Below are positions 1 to 12,423 of a DNA stretch of 64,000 nt, in pieces. A model generated the notes under the pieces. That model searched no databases and was not told the DNA's origin. It worked only from the letters and a program-made list of their open reading frames with translations. Every line of letters starts with the position of its first letter. The first letter of the stretch is position 1. The DNA is taken from the NCBI RefSeq assembly GCF_000006565.2, contig NC_031473.1, positions 1,426,001 to 1,490,000 on the forward strand, read 5' to 3'. The position numbers and the translations under genes were made by a program. This DNA is from Toxoplasma gondii ME49. Taxonomy: Eukaryota; Apicomplexa; Conoidasida; Eucoccidiorida; Sarcocystidae.

Positions 1-1879
1 TTCAGGCGCGACTTGTGCAGTTCCTCGGAGTGCAGTGTTTCTCGCTCTCTGCGCGTTTCCACAGCTCTTCACCCTGTGCGCTTCTCTCGGAGAAACGCCG
101 GCCATTCGTTTCCAGAAGAATCTTCGAGGATGCGCTAAAGCAGTTGCTACCTGTCTTTACGACAAGCTTCGACACGCTGAATTCAAGGTAAAGTCTCTCT
201 CCTCTGCACTCGTCTCCTCTCAACTGCATCTCGTTCTTGTCTTTTTTCGTCGTCTTCTTTTCTTCCTCGTCTCCGCCAGGTTCCGCGCTTCCTGGTGAGC
301 TCGTGACATTCTTCCTCTTCCTCCTTTCTTTGTACCAGTCCTTCTGTCTTCCCTGTCTTCTCCTCGGCTGCGTCTTCTCCGCGTCTCTTTGCTGTCTCCT
401 CGTTTCCCCTCGTTCTCCCTTTCTTCGCTTTCTGCTCAATGCGAGGCCCCAGCGAACGGAACGACTCACCAGGAAAAAAGGATCTGCTCGTTCGCTTTGC
501 TACCTCGCCTGTCCTCTCGTCTTTCTCTCCAGCAAACCTCCGAACCGGGAGAGTCCACCCTGCTCATTGTAGATCGATCCGTTGACCTCGCAACTCTCTT
601 CATCCACGAGTATACGTACCAAGTAGGTCACCGTTCTCAACGACCCAAATCCTAAATCTCCACTCTCATGCCTACGTGACGCTGATCATCTGCGTCTTGC
701 TGCCTACATATATATATATATATATATATGAATCTATATGTATAAATCTATATGTATATATATATATATATATAAATGCATGTAGCGACATTCATACATA
801 TTGGCATATGTGTACATAGCTGTTTGTAGGCGATACATTTGAATTCTGTGTCTTCTGTGTAGACAGCAGATGGTGTTGCGTTCCTGTTTTCGTTCGAGTT
901 CTCGAGCTGTGTCTGCAGAACTCCGAGACAGCGACCTGCTGCAGATGGTGTCTTGCCCAGCCTGTCTGGTTTTCAGTAGAAAGAGATGCAGAGACGTCCT
1001 GTATGCCTCCGAAGTTCAGAAAACCTTCAAGTTGCCGTGCTCGAAATCCGTCGAAAGGGCTGCGAGTCGATTCAGGACGACGCGCGACGCGCTCCGAAGC
1101 AGAAGTGGACACAATTGAAGGCTCCCTCTTACTGTCTTTGCCTCCAGGCGCTGGTGTATGATGTTCTCAACATCGCGACAAGTTCGTTCACGAAACTGCT
1201 TGCAAACAAAGAAGAAGACGAAGACGCCATCCGAGAAAACACCTTCCAGTAAATACCCCACGCAGATCGACTCAGACTTCACATGCATGCTCGTCTATGC
1301 ATATGCATATATATATATATATTTATATAGTTACATATACGCATATATATATATATATATTTATATAGTTACATATACGCATATATATATATATACATTT
1401 TATGAAAATGTAGAAATGTGTGTGCATGGAAGTATGTAACATTTTCTATTTCTCTGTATATATATATATATATATGTATATATATGTATGTATACATGCT
1501 GTGCATTGGCGTTACGGTGTTCTCTGTGACAGTGAGCCTGGCTGGTGAGTGAACAAGAGAACGCAGAACCATGTTTTGATGGCAGGGCGTTTTTTTCAAT
1601 TTTTTTCGCAGGTACGAAATCGTCAACAACCTCGGCAAACACGAGAAGAAGCGGGTGAGAGTTGCTCAGGACAGATGCTCGTGTTTTTCTCTGCTAGCAC
1701 TTTGGTCTAAAATGCCCGTTTCCAGTGCTTCTCCCTTTTCCTGGACCCCAGGGCGCTTTTCTCCCCTTTCTGGTTCCTGTCTCTTTTGCAGACTGAACCT
1801 CAATAAAAATCTGCGATGTGTGCAGGCACATGTAAATGCACATCGAAAGTCATATACATTATATATATATATTTATATT

Positions 1880-1915
<36 letters not shown>

Positions 1916-4554
1916 TATATATATATATATATATATGAACATGTATGCAAGGGATTTTATATCAGAGCATACGAATAAACGAATACGTCGAAATGCTTAG
2001 AGTGAACAAGAACAACATAGTGACTAAGCACAGACAAATGCATATTCCAGCGTATCCCTTGATACGTGGCGGTCGCCATGTGCATGCAGTCGGTGCGTCT
2101 GTAGGTGAGTATCATCCGGCGGCGGTGTGAGTGGTTTTTTCCTCTCCGAATATAGGCCGAGTTGGGAGAGCAAGACGAGCTTTGGGTTCGCTTTCGCCAC
2201 CAGCACATTCAGTCGGTGAATCAAGAAGTCCAAGAAGAAATTAAGAGATTCGTCAAGGAGAATGCGACAGCTCAAATTCAGAAACAAGTAAACCATGCAG
2301 TTCTCCGTTTACACGAGACAGATTTTTCTCACGCTCCGAACACTCACATGTCTTTCAGACGCATTTCTACTCATACATCTCCATACGTTTTTGCATGTGT
2401 ACAAGTATGCATCTGTGCTCATGCTCTATATATACGCACCTATCTGTTTACATCTGTTTAGGTGTAACTTGTCACAGAATGTGTACATGTATCGATATGT
2501 GGATTCGCACAGATGCATACCTCCATGCTCATGTATGTATACAAATATATATATATATATATGCGTATATCGGCATAAATGTATTTGTATATGTGTGTGT
2601 ATGAGTGTGTAAATTTGGTGGTAGACGAGCGTCTACTACAGATGAAAAGAGGACAAGGGAGTTGTTGTTGCAAGCGCTGTCTCGAAATTGCGGCATGCAA
2701 TTATTTCTTCAGGAGGGCCAAGGCCCCACTCTCCAAGCGATTCGGTCTCTTCCGCAGTATCAGGAAATGCTCGCAAAGGTAAGGAAACACTCACAATTCA
2801 ACTACTTACTCCCCCCCGACCGAGCTTGCGTATCCAGCTGCAGATACACTCTCCTCAAATAGACGGCATTGTACCTTTCTCGAAATACAGACATATCTTT
2901 ACAAAAATACGCACATATACACATCAATATATTTATATATATTTATATGTATATGTATATATATATATATAGAGAGAGAGAGAGACTGTGTCTGTTTTTA
3001 TATCTTTTAGGAGTGTCATTTTGTGTGGAAGAGACTTGCGAGTTTCTTGCGTTTGTTTTCTCCTGGATACGTTTCCACATCCTCATGCACATCCGCGTGG
3101 AACTCTCTCGTAGAGGCAACAAGGAGATGCAGGCATATGTGAGTTGCGTGATGCGTTGGAAGGCGAGGAGCAGAGAGTGCGAGTAACTCCTGGGGGACTC
3201 GAAAGGCATTTGCTTTTTTCTGTATCAGCAGCATGTCTTCTTGCTTTCTTCTCCAGCATTTTCTCCGCTTTTCTCGTGTGTCTCCACTTCTTTCCCCCCT
3301 CTCCTCGCAGTACTGGGTGCATGCGTCACTCACGGAGCAGAGCTTTGCGCAGCTGCAGGAGAGAAATCTGATGAACGTCGGGATTCTGGAGCAGGTCAGA
3401 AAATCTTCCAAGGAGAGACTCTCGAAACCGTTTTCAAGAACAAGACGGTGCACACCAGACAGACACAGACGGACGGACCCACCTCATCGATGGACAACAG
3501 GAGGGCCGAGCGCAAGCTGGCCAACCACAGAACGAAGCTCTTGCAACATTTACACGAACGCTATACGCGAAGCGAACCACAGCCCCATTGAAAACCTTTC
3601 AATTCTTCCACGCATGCAAATATACATATGAATATCTATATCTATAGATATAGATATATATACAGATGTCGATGGCCAGGTGTAGCTACCGGTGGGTGTA
3701 GGCCTGTCTGATCACTGATAGAAAACGGATGGAAAAACATGTAATATGCATGTGTGCATATACAGAAATAGAGAAAGAGATAGAAGGAGATATGGAGGCC
3801 AGGGAGAGGTGATTTGTCAGATATGGAGACGTGGATCGAAAGGTGGATAGTCAGCATGCCCGCCCGCAGTTGCGTGGAGACGTTTTCGACAGGACCGTCA
3901 TGCTTTCGCCTCCATTTCAGAAGAGCGGTAAAGCCGCGAAGATCGATGAGAAGAGTGGAGAAGGCTGGTTGCGCGTTGTCGGTGTGCAGCTGCTCGGATA
4001 GCGAGGAGAAGAAGCCTCGACTGAGCAGTGTTGCGTCTGTGACTTTCACTGTTTCTTCAGGACCTTGCTTGCGGAGTAGACAAAGATGGAAAGGAAGTCA
4101 GTGCGTCGAAGTTGCTCACGATGCTCAGCAACCATCTTTCAGACGCAAACGCTGAGTAAGGAAATCGAGATCTGCAGAACTCATGTCAACCGGAAGCTGC
4201 ACAGTTCTGCTTGTGTGTACTTGGCTTTGTGTCTGTTTACATTTCGTGTGTCGAAGTGGATGTCGCCATCTGCCCAACGGCTTGAACATGCGTTTTCGTT
4301 GCCGAAAGATCGACCGCCTGCAGAGAGAGGAATTCACTGTCGGGGAGCACTGATCTCTTGACCTGAACCTCTATAGACACAGAGGCCGTGACGTCTGCTT
4401 GCATTCTTCCGCGCTCCTGCGAAGAACAGAGACGCCTTTTCTCTTCCTTCCATATACGTATGTGCGTATATAAATATATAAATATATATACATGTACATA
4501 TATATATATATACATGTATATGTCTGCCTACTTGGAAATATGTGCACGTATATA

Positions 4555-4591
<37 letters not shown>

Positions 4592-7500
4592 AGAGAGAGA
4601 GAGAGCTTTATATTTATAGATTTATATTCAGATCTGTTCACTGATGAAACGGGTGTTTTGGTGCCTGCATTTCGTCAACGGTGTCTCAGGTCGCCCGTGT
4701 TTGTTGCGATGTTTTTTTGGGGGGAAAGCGGCTTCCGTTCTGGATGCTCTTCTGCGGTTTTTTGTGTTTTCCGAGTGAGAAGCCCACGGCTGAGTTGTTT
4801 TTTCGGAGTGTCTCACTTTTTTCTTACAGAGTAGACGATAAACTTCGCCTGCTTCTTCTCTACTTCACACAAATGACCGGCCTCTCTCCCAGCGATAGAA
4901 CCAAGGTGAGGAAAGACGCAGTGGAAGAGGAAGAAGAAGAAATGGAGGCGGAAGAAAACTCGACGGAAAGTTGGGACCAACGAGAAAGAATGACACGAGG
5001 AAGCAACAGGGGACGCTGAACAAAACGAATGGGGATAAGGACAGCGGGGAGACGACGAGGCTAGAATGCTTTCGTGTGATGGCGGTATATTCCGAGAGAG
5101 AAGAAGCTGATGAATATGGTTATGATGGTCACAAGGATGGAGCGCGAGGCGACGCGGAGCCTCAGAGAAATGTGAGAAAAAACGCGACATGCGGAGAGAA
5201 ATTGCAGAGCAAGTGCGTTGTTTTTGTCGCTGTGTTCTCCGCGGTGGCGACGAAGAAACGCCAGGAAAAAGATTACAACCTCGGCTGTCGAAGGTTCCCG
5301 AAGTTCTTCTTCCATTCGTCAAGCGTCCCCGACTCTCGGTCCGGATGGGTCTGTCTCTGCATTCGCCTTTTTCTTCTGTGTCTCGCGCAATCTGCTTGTG
5401 TTGTCCGCGTCTGTTCTGTTTCCTTTTTCTTCTGTCTTAGCTCATGGAGGCGGCGCAGCTGAGTTTGACAAGCGAGGAAACGGTGCAGAAGTTTTTGAGT
5501 TGTAGGTCTCTTTCTCAGGCCCCAGCTCCGCGTTTTCGCTCTCCCAGCAAAGTGACAACGTCTTCTATTCTTCGTTTCGTCTTATTTTTCGCTTCCTTTT
5601 CACGGCATTGTCTTCTGTTTTCTCCTCTTCTGTGTTCTCTGCTGCTTCTGCTTTCTCTTCTTCGTCTGCTTTTTCTCTTCTTCTGGATTCTCTTCTTCTT
5701 TCTCGCCTCTCTCTTCTCTCCCTCTCCTTCCTCTTCTGTTTCCTTGTCTTTGTCTTTTGTATCCTTGTTGAGTTCCTTTGTTCACTGGCATTGCGTTTCA
5801 CTCTTCCACTGCGTTACGACGTTTCGTCTCCGTGCACGACGCACAAGTTTCCTCCCATTTTCTCTGTCTGTCGCTGTCCCCTTTCCCCCTGCCTCAGTGC
5901 AGCTCCACCAAGAGAACGTCGACACCGAAGCAGGCACCGTAAGAGGACACCGTCAGTTTCCGCGTTTCAGATGCATGCAGGAGAGAGCAGAACCTCGCAC
6001 TCAGGCGGAACATGTGAAGTGGGCGAAGGAAGGGGAGTTTAGTCGCTCTGTGAAGAGACTGCGTTTTCGTCTACGCTTTATATTGTGAAGAATATTCTAA
6101 ATAATTTGAAAATAGTATTTTTCTGAAGCGGGAGACGCGACGAGATACGAGGGCGCGTAAAGGACTCGACAGCCGGTTCTGCTTTCCATGTTTTCTGCAT
6201 GCAGTCGAGGCTGGCACATCGACTCGAGAGAGACAAAGACCGGAGAAAATTCTTCAAACGACGAGCAAAGAACGCGGCCTACGAACTTTCTCGCTTCGAA
6301 CCGTTCGTCAAAACGCTTATGGAGGTAATTTTTAAACCGCGGTGAACGACGAATCTCCGCTGTATACGAAAACCTAGACGCATGTGCTCGCTCAGTCATC
6401 AGATATCAAATGTATCCGCGCGAACCGTCACGAGCGCGGACAGAAAACTATCCAAGTCGACCCATTCACCCTGAGAAAGCAACACACGATTTCCGGTAGA
6501 TTCTCATAATATACATTTCTATATATATGACTGTACATGTATATATATATATATGTATATATATGTATATATATGTATGTCTCCATGTGTACATGTTGAG
6601 ATCTGCATATGTTTTTCTCGACAAAGGGGCCTGCGAATCTGTAGACTCGCCTTTGACGCAGGGGACCTGCATCCACGCAGGTGACGCGAGGAAAGAAGAA
6701 CGGCAGGAGAGAGGTCGCCGGAGGCACCCGGTGTGTGTGCATTTCATTGCTGGTGGCTGCCGACAGGAGAGGCGGCGATTTCCTGGCTCTCAGGTTCGTT
6801 GCGTTTGACTGGGAAGACGAAAAAGAGACGTGCAATCCGTTACATCTTTTTCCGTTTTCTTCTGCTCTTCAGCGCGCTTTGCTGGGAGATCTTCACGGAG
6901 GCAATTACCCATTCGTCGAGGAAACGCGGTGAGTTTCGACTGCGTTGTAGAACCAGCCTCGCCTCGTGTCTCGCTTCGGGAGACTCCGTTTTTAAGCCGA
7001 AGACCAAGCGAAACGAGCCGCTGCCCACGAGCCTCCGCACCGTCTGTCTCCAGGGTCTGCGAGCGGTCGACGCATATGCGGGTGGCAGAAGCGAGGAGAG
7101 GAAAAACCGGAAAGACTGAAACGGGGGAATTCCGACTTGTTCACTGTCTCTCCGACAGAAGGGAAGAAGTGGGCATCTGGAGAGGAAACTGGCGACAAGG
7201 AAATGGCTTTTATTGGAAACGTTTACGGGTGTCTGACAAGCAGAGGAAAACCAACACTCAAATCGGGTGCAGAGAGACATTCTCGGATCTAGGATAGGGA
7301 ATATGACTCCAGTTATGAAATACAGATAACCACACAGATGTTGTTTCTGGGCCTTCAAGGGGGTATCTTTCCTCGGCGTATCGTCTCTGGGGCGGCTAGC
7401 CTTTTTTGCTTTTCCATCATGTCTAAAGAACTCCGAATGCGTCGGCAGCCGACGGTGCACTTTGCCCTACAGAGCGGTGAAAACGACAGATCAAGTTCAT

Positions 7501-9249
7501 AATTTGCATGAAGTTTGGAAGGCGAATTCTTTGTCAACAAGCGTTCGCCTCAAAACCGTTTACGGTTCTTCCTTGAATCGCTGGAGGAAGAGATTTCACT
7601 GGCGCTCCGGTTTTTCTCGCGTCTTTCTTCTCGCTTTTCTGTTGGTCTGTCTTCCTCAGCGTTGTGTGCTTCTTCTCCTCTTGCTTCCTGCGAAAGGATC
7701 TTTTCGCTCTGTAGTTGTCGCCTCCTTCCGCGTCTTCCCGGACTGTCTTCTGCGTTTTTCCTCTCCTCTTTCTTTCTCTGATCGTGCTTTGCTCCGCTCT
7801 CGTCAAGGAGGAGTTTTGTAGCATGGTTTTGCTTCGCTCTTGCATTCGCTTTTGTGCATGCGAAAACGCGTTCGCTTCTCGCTTTTCTGTCGCTGACGCA
7901 GACCAGGTCCCAAGTCCCAGTCTCGTCTCGCTTCGGCAACTGGTAAGCGTGCAAGTGGAAACGCCGGAATGCGACGCCTTTTCTCTGCTCAGAAAACATT
8001 TGTGCTTCTTCTGCAGCGTTCTGCAGCGCCTCTTGAGCGGCTTGCTTCTCGTCCTTTTTTCTGCGCAGGTCGCGCGTTTTTTCTGTGTGTCTGCCGGCGG
8101 GTGTCTCTCACTCGATCCCTGTGTTCGCGCATTTCCGTCGACATCATGCCCTACATCTCTGTCGCTTCGTTCCTCTCTTCGCTTCTCTCTCCATCTCTGA
8201 GTCGGACGCAGTCGGCCGTTTTATGTTCGTTCCCAGTTCCTTCCCTCTCTTAGCAAGTCGTTTTTTCTTATTCGTCCACACATGGAGCAGGCGCCTTTCA
8301 ACTGTTTTTTTAAGACTTGACGTTCACTGTGGTGCCTCTACGCAAGTCTCTGTACGCATGTAGAAGATCGAGCTTTAAAGGGGAACTCAGGCATCGATGT
8401 AAGCAGTCAAAGGTCAAGCCATGTATGTGGGTGTGTCTCTGATCTCCATCCCTCTATAGCCATGTCTCTATTTTCATCTGTGCACCTCTATATGAACACA
8501 GACAGATCTGTGATTTTGAAACATAGGTAGACATGTAGAGATCGATATCTGTTTATACACCGTTTTAGGTAGGTCCACACAGTCATAGATAGATGGAGAA
8601 TGAGATATCGAGAGAAACATGGTATTATTGACAACTCGTTATACATACATATATCTATATATATATGTATCTGCATAGTTACATATTTATATGTAGACAG
8701 ATAGATAGAGATTGGCAGATAGATCGATAAAAATAGATTTAGCGAGATAGACAGATAGATAGATAGAAGGATAGAGAGACTTGGGTACGCACAGGTGTAG
8801 ATAGATGGATGGCTTGAAGGATGTGGGCAGGCCTATGCATGTCGAAAGGCAGAAGTAGTCTTCATGGATTCACAAAGTGAGCGAATGCGGGGACAAGTTC
8901 AGTCAGGGAATCGAAGGATGCGAGCACACACGGACGGGCACAGGCGTCGTCTTCGCGGATACTTCTTTACTGACAAAATCCTTTTTCTTCGTTTTTTCTC
9001 GCGCAACTCCTTTCTTTCGCAGAGCAAACGATTGGACGCGCGACCGAGTGGGCCTGGAGCTCTGCTGGAAACCAATGCTCGACGGTAAAGAGTTTTGTGT
9101 TCGCACGTGGAAAACAAACAAGTCGGCGAAAAAAGTCACGCAGCTTTCTCCTGAATCGCGTACAGCCCTCTGTACCCTCATATACGCGATATATATGCGC
9201 CATCGAAGGGGGTGTCTCTCAGCATATTTGGTGTGGGTGGCGACGTACA

Positions 9250-9280
<31 letters not shown>

Positions 9281-10206
9281 TTCGAACTGTATACGTCGTT
9301 CGACCAATTTCAGAGATAAATGTGATATATCTCCATATACATACAGGTACACATAGATAGATGTGCAGATGTGTACGTCGTTCGACGTTCTTTTACATAC
9401 ATGTATATATATATATATATGGAAATGTATATGTGTCTTTCTGATGTACACGACTGTGAGTTTACGTTTTTGCAAACGTTACAGAAATATGTCTGCGTCC
9501 TTTGTGTACTGCCGCCTCTGGCGTCTCTGTCCCTCGACTCTCGAGCCTTCGATCGGCTTTCCTTCTCGGGAAGGCGAGAGAGTGAAGCCGTTTCCGTCTT
9601 GCAGGCTTATGAGTCCGTGATTCAAGTTTTTAAAAAGGCTTTTAAGCGGCGCTCAGGCGCGGAGCTCTGTTGTGTGCAGACGTCGAGCCCTGTGAGTTCC
9701 GAGAGGCCGAGAAAGAAATTCATTCTCTTCGTTCTCGGAGGCATCACTCACGCCGAAATGCGCTGCGCGTACGAGGTCTCCAACGAACTGGGCGCAGACG
9801 TCATTCTCGGTGAGGAAAACAGTGAAGGAGCAAGAGGAGAAGAAGACAAAGAAGAAGGCAGAGAATAAGACAGAGAAGAAGAAAGCGTGGAGAACAAAGA
9901 TCGAGAGGGTACAGATGTTTTTTGAGGGCTTGACCGAGGGAGAAGAAAGAGACAGAGAGAGCGTGAAGAGAAAATCACTGGAGGGGGTAGGCGAGGAAGA
10001 AACGGTAATATCCCGAAGAGAGCAAATGGAAAGACACGTGGAGGAGAGCGAAGATTATTTCAATTTCTCAACGACGAGATCTCTGTGAGTTCAACTCTGG
10101 GCGATGTCGCTTCCCCTGTGTCTGGCTGCATGCAGGAGGCACGAGCATCTTGACGCCTCCGCAAATCATTCGAATTCTCAAGCAGTCGCCTTTCTCAGCT
10201 GCCTAG
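1..10206 (+). CDS. SEC1: SEC1/Munc18 family protein, 3' part (5' end outside window)
   Basis: Sec1/Munc18 proteins clasp syntaxin-type SNAREs and license SNARE-complex assembly at secretory membranes. I traced 17 exons: <1-187, 533-622, 1148-1248, 1612-1654, 2156-2287, 2713-2778, 3311-3394, 4061-4155, 4830-4905, 5441-5501, 5898-5938, 6205-6324, 6873-6928, 7902-7942, 9023-9084, 9605-9809, 10136-10206. All junction phases agree, giving about 509 residues to a TAG stop. Family landmarks in order are [80 protein letters not shown] and [16 protein letters not shown]. These match the exocytic Sec1/Munc18 branch better than Sly1, Vps45 or Vps33. Roughly 180 N-terminal residues lie upstream, judging from animal homologues. 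Exons 11, 14 and 15 (41, 41 and 62 nt) cover a poorly conserved linker and are the least certain. Introns hold many (TA)n tracts and pyrimidine-rich stretches. Confidence 0.9.
1305..1396. repeat. Tandem 36-38 bp AT-rich repeat
   Basis: In SEC1 intron 3, two near-perfect copies (1305-1340 and 1341-1378) plus a partial third share GCATATAT, a TA run, TTTATATAG and TTACATATAC. A further TA tract follows at 1457-1480. Confidence 0.8.
1856..1936. repeat. (TA)n microsatellite
   Basis: TA-dinucleotide tract broken by TTTATA steps, in SEC1 intron 4. Confidence 0.9.
2928..2986. repeat. Compound (TA)n-(GA)n microsatellite
   Basis: A TA run passes directly into about seven GA units, in SEC1 intron 6. 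The same TA-to-GA order recurs at 4552-4604 in intron 8. Confidence 0.9.
4464..4604. repeat. AT-rich tract ending in (GA)n
   Basis: Clustered TA runs with ACATGTA interruptions, ending in GGGAGAGAGAGAGAG, in SEC1 intron 8. Confidence 0.85.
8640..8790. repeat. Degenerate GATA/TAGA simple repeats
   Basis: TATATC runs followed by many ATAGATAG units, in the 1.1 kb SEC1 intron 14 (7943-9022). Confidence 0.8.
9810..10080. other. Purine-rich intron 16 of SEC1
   Basis: The intron is strongly A/G-rich on the sense strand (runs such as GAGGAGAAGAAGACAAAG). Most other introns here are pyrimidine-rich on the sense strand. Its reading frames are low-complexity Lys/Glu strings, and I see no evidence that they are translated. 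Confidence 0.6.
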
Positions 10207-11212
10207 ACAGGCGAGAAAGAGATCTAAATATCTTCTCTGTATTTGTTTCCTCTGTGTCCTTCATCTCGAGCGTTCTCCTTCTGTCGCGCTGCTTCTTTCC
10301 TGTTTTCCTTTTTCTCTCTCTCGTCGACTCTGGGTGTCCGAACAGCCGCAAGCATGCATGCAGCGCAGCTGCCTCCGTGTCTTCTCTTCCTTCCTTCTCT
10401 CTTTTTCCTTTCGCTGCTTTTTTGCTGTCTGTGTTCGTCTCTGCTTCGCTTTCTTTTTTTTGTCTTCTCTTCTGAAAGAGGGACCTTGTGCACGCCCACA
10501 GTGTGGCTCGCTTCTCTCTCCACGCTCTTTTGAAAGTTCTCCGTTTTTCTTCGTCCAGCCTCTTCTCTCGATGTTCTCTCCGGACTGTTTTTCTCCCGGG
10601 TTCGCGCTGTGGAGCCGGTTCGTTGAGTCGGAAAGTCTCCTGCGTTCTCCTCTCTTCCGCTTCTCCCTCCTCGCTTGTGAGTTCCACGCGTTCTCTCCGC
10701 GCCTCGCGTGTCTCCACGGCGGCCCTGTCTTTGTCTCTGCTTCGCACTGTGGGGAGGGAGGAGCTCCGTTTAAAAACTCTAGATGCCCTGTATAGCGATG
10801 CGCCTTCTCAGACAACTCTCACGTTTACCTCTAAGCGGCGAAACATGCCTGCTGCTGAGTTACCACACGAAGCAGCTGCGTCTGCGAACTCACCTGCACC
10901 TTTAGAGCAGCGACAGACGCTTCCACTACTCACTCCGCGGGCGGAGCCCCAGAGCTCTAACGTCTCGGTGTCTCTCCGCCAGAAAGCGACGCTCTCTGTG
11001 TTGTTGCACCCGCGCGTCTGCATGCCTTCTTCTTCACACCTTCGATCGAGCTGTTTGCGCTGCAGTCCGCGTCTGCCACTCCACATGCACTACGACAGAA
11101 ACCGAACGACTTTTGCGCAGAACGCGACACAAAACAAGTGTATTCTCGCCGATGACTGTGCCTCACACTGTCAAACGCGCGAGACTGCGACAACGCTGGA
11201 CGTACACTCCAG
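10207..11212. other. Spacer downstream of SEC1
   Basis: The first 400 bases are T/C-rich and likely SEC1 3' UTR. The rest has open frames on both strands (for example 10845-11270 on +) without recognisable similarity. Upstream exons of the tentative gene starting near 11213 could lie here, but I cannot define them. Confidence 0.4.
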
Positions 11213-11667
11213 CTGTATGTACGCCGCAGAGTTCCGTCCGAGGCGGTGCTGGTCCACCGGCTGCTGTTTCGCGTGACGAACTCGCAGACCGCCGCTGGGT
11301 GGCTCATCACAGTCCCCGAAGTCGCAAAGGGCGTCTGTTCTTTTCAGGGAGTCGCGGAGTTCTTGTCTTTGAGAGAGCGGCTTCGTCTGGAAAACGTCGC
11401 AGTCTCCGTTTCTCAACACAAATACGAGGAGGTCGCGAAACGCCTTCTTCTGCGGCTTTCGTCCGCCGACCTTGTCTCTTCGCTGTGATCCTTTCTGCGC
11501 GGTCCTCAGGACGTTCGTTCCGGTGTCCGTCTCTCGCGCTCCTCACATTCTTCTCCCCACACACTCTTAGGAGACGCCTCATGTCGGTCGGTTCTTGGCA
11601 ACAAAAAAGGAGGCCTGCCCAGGAGGAATTCGAAAGAGGCCTGGAGCGAACTCCGGTCGCGGCTTGA
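11213..11667 (+). CDS. Putative unrecognised gene, 3' exons only
   Basis: I do not recognise this protein. A frame opening after an acceptor-like ACACTCCAG (to 11212) runs 90 codons with balanced, coccidian-like codon use (CTG, GTC, GCG, GAG frequent). It includes stretches such as LFRVTNSQTAAGWLITVPEV and RLRLENVAVSVSQHKYEEV. It meets a TGA at 11486. A GTGATC donor at 11485 and a strong acceptor (pyrimidine tract then CTCTTAG, to 11570) would remove that stop and give a short second exon, 11571-11667, ending LERTPVAA. The 86-nt intron is unusually short for this genome. The original frame is also open on the far side of the TGA from 11489 to 11935, so the 3' end is ambiguous. No start codon is assigned. 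It could be a real gene, a pseudogene, or chance. Confidence 0.3.
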
Positions 11668-12420
11668 GTCTTGCGGGCGTCTTCGCCTTCGCAGACGGAT
11701 TCTGGAGTTCTTCGTCCTCCCGTCTGCCTGCTCGGGAGGGTTTCGAGGCGTCTGCCTTCTCATCTTTCATCTTCGTTTGCCGTTCCCTCACCCTTCGTTC
11801 TCGTCTGCGGGAACGCGAGAAGGAACTCTCGACAAAAAGACTCGTCTGTACAAGCAACAAGAGGACGTGACTTGGCCCACATCGGCCTTGTCGCGCTTCT
11901 CACAACAGGTTCGTTTCTTTCTCGGCTTTGCGATGTGAACTCCGGACAAAATCGGGAACTCCAACGGGAGAACGGTCTGTGTACGTACACCCGAAGGCGC
12001 TGGCGGGGCTTTGGCACTCCTCCACCTCGCCACTGGTCTTGCGCTTTCCGGCAAACCGGATTCAACGTTCTTTGTAGCACCTTGCATTTTGCGACGCGTG
12101 TGAGATTCACTGCAGGCTCAAAAACGAACAGTCGATCTTTCTTCGCTCTCCACAGTCCTAAAACGACTGCTGCTTCGTCGATTTTCTCCGTGTAGCAACA
12201 ACAGAAAAAAACGCCCCTCCCCTCTCCTTCTTTCACCCTTTGACTCCCTAGATTAATCCAATTAAATATGATAGACATTTACCTCGCTCGCCCGTCACGC
12301 GTCCTTCTTTTTCCAAGGCGTCCTCCCTTTCTTCTTCTCTCTGGCCACCAGGTCTTTCGCTGAATCCGAGAAGCGTGGAGGAGAGCGCCCGCGGCAGACG
12401 AAGAAAGAGAAGAGAAGGAA
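11668..12420. other. Spacer, possibly more exons of the preceding putative gene
   Basis: The + frame that continues past TGA 11486 stays open to an ACAG/GTTCGT donor-like site near 11908. It could join in phase 0 to an acceptor (CACTGCAG, near 12114) and an open stretch ending with TAA near 12252. Nothing in it is recognisable. Confidence 0.25.
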
Positions 12421-12423
12421 AAA

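Noticed and set aside
5565..5801. Arg/Glu-rich minus frames over SEC1 intron 10
   Set aside because: Simple translation of a C/T-rich intron; no transcript logic on that strand.
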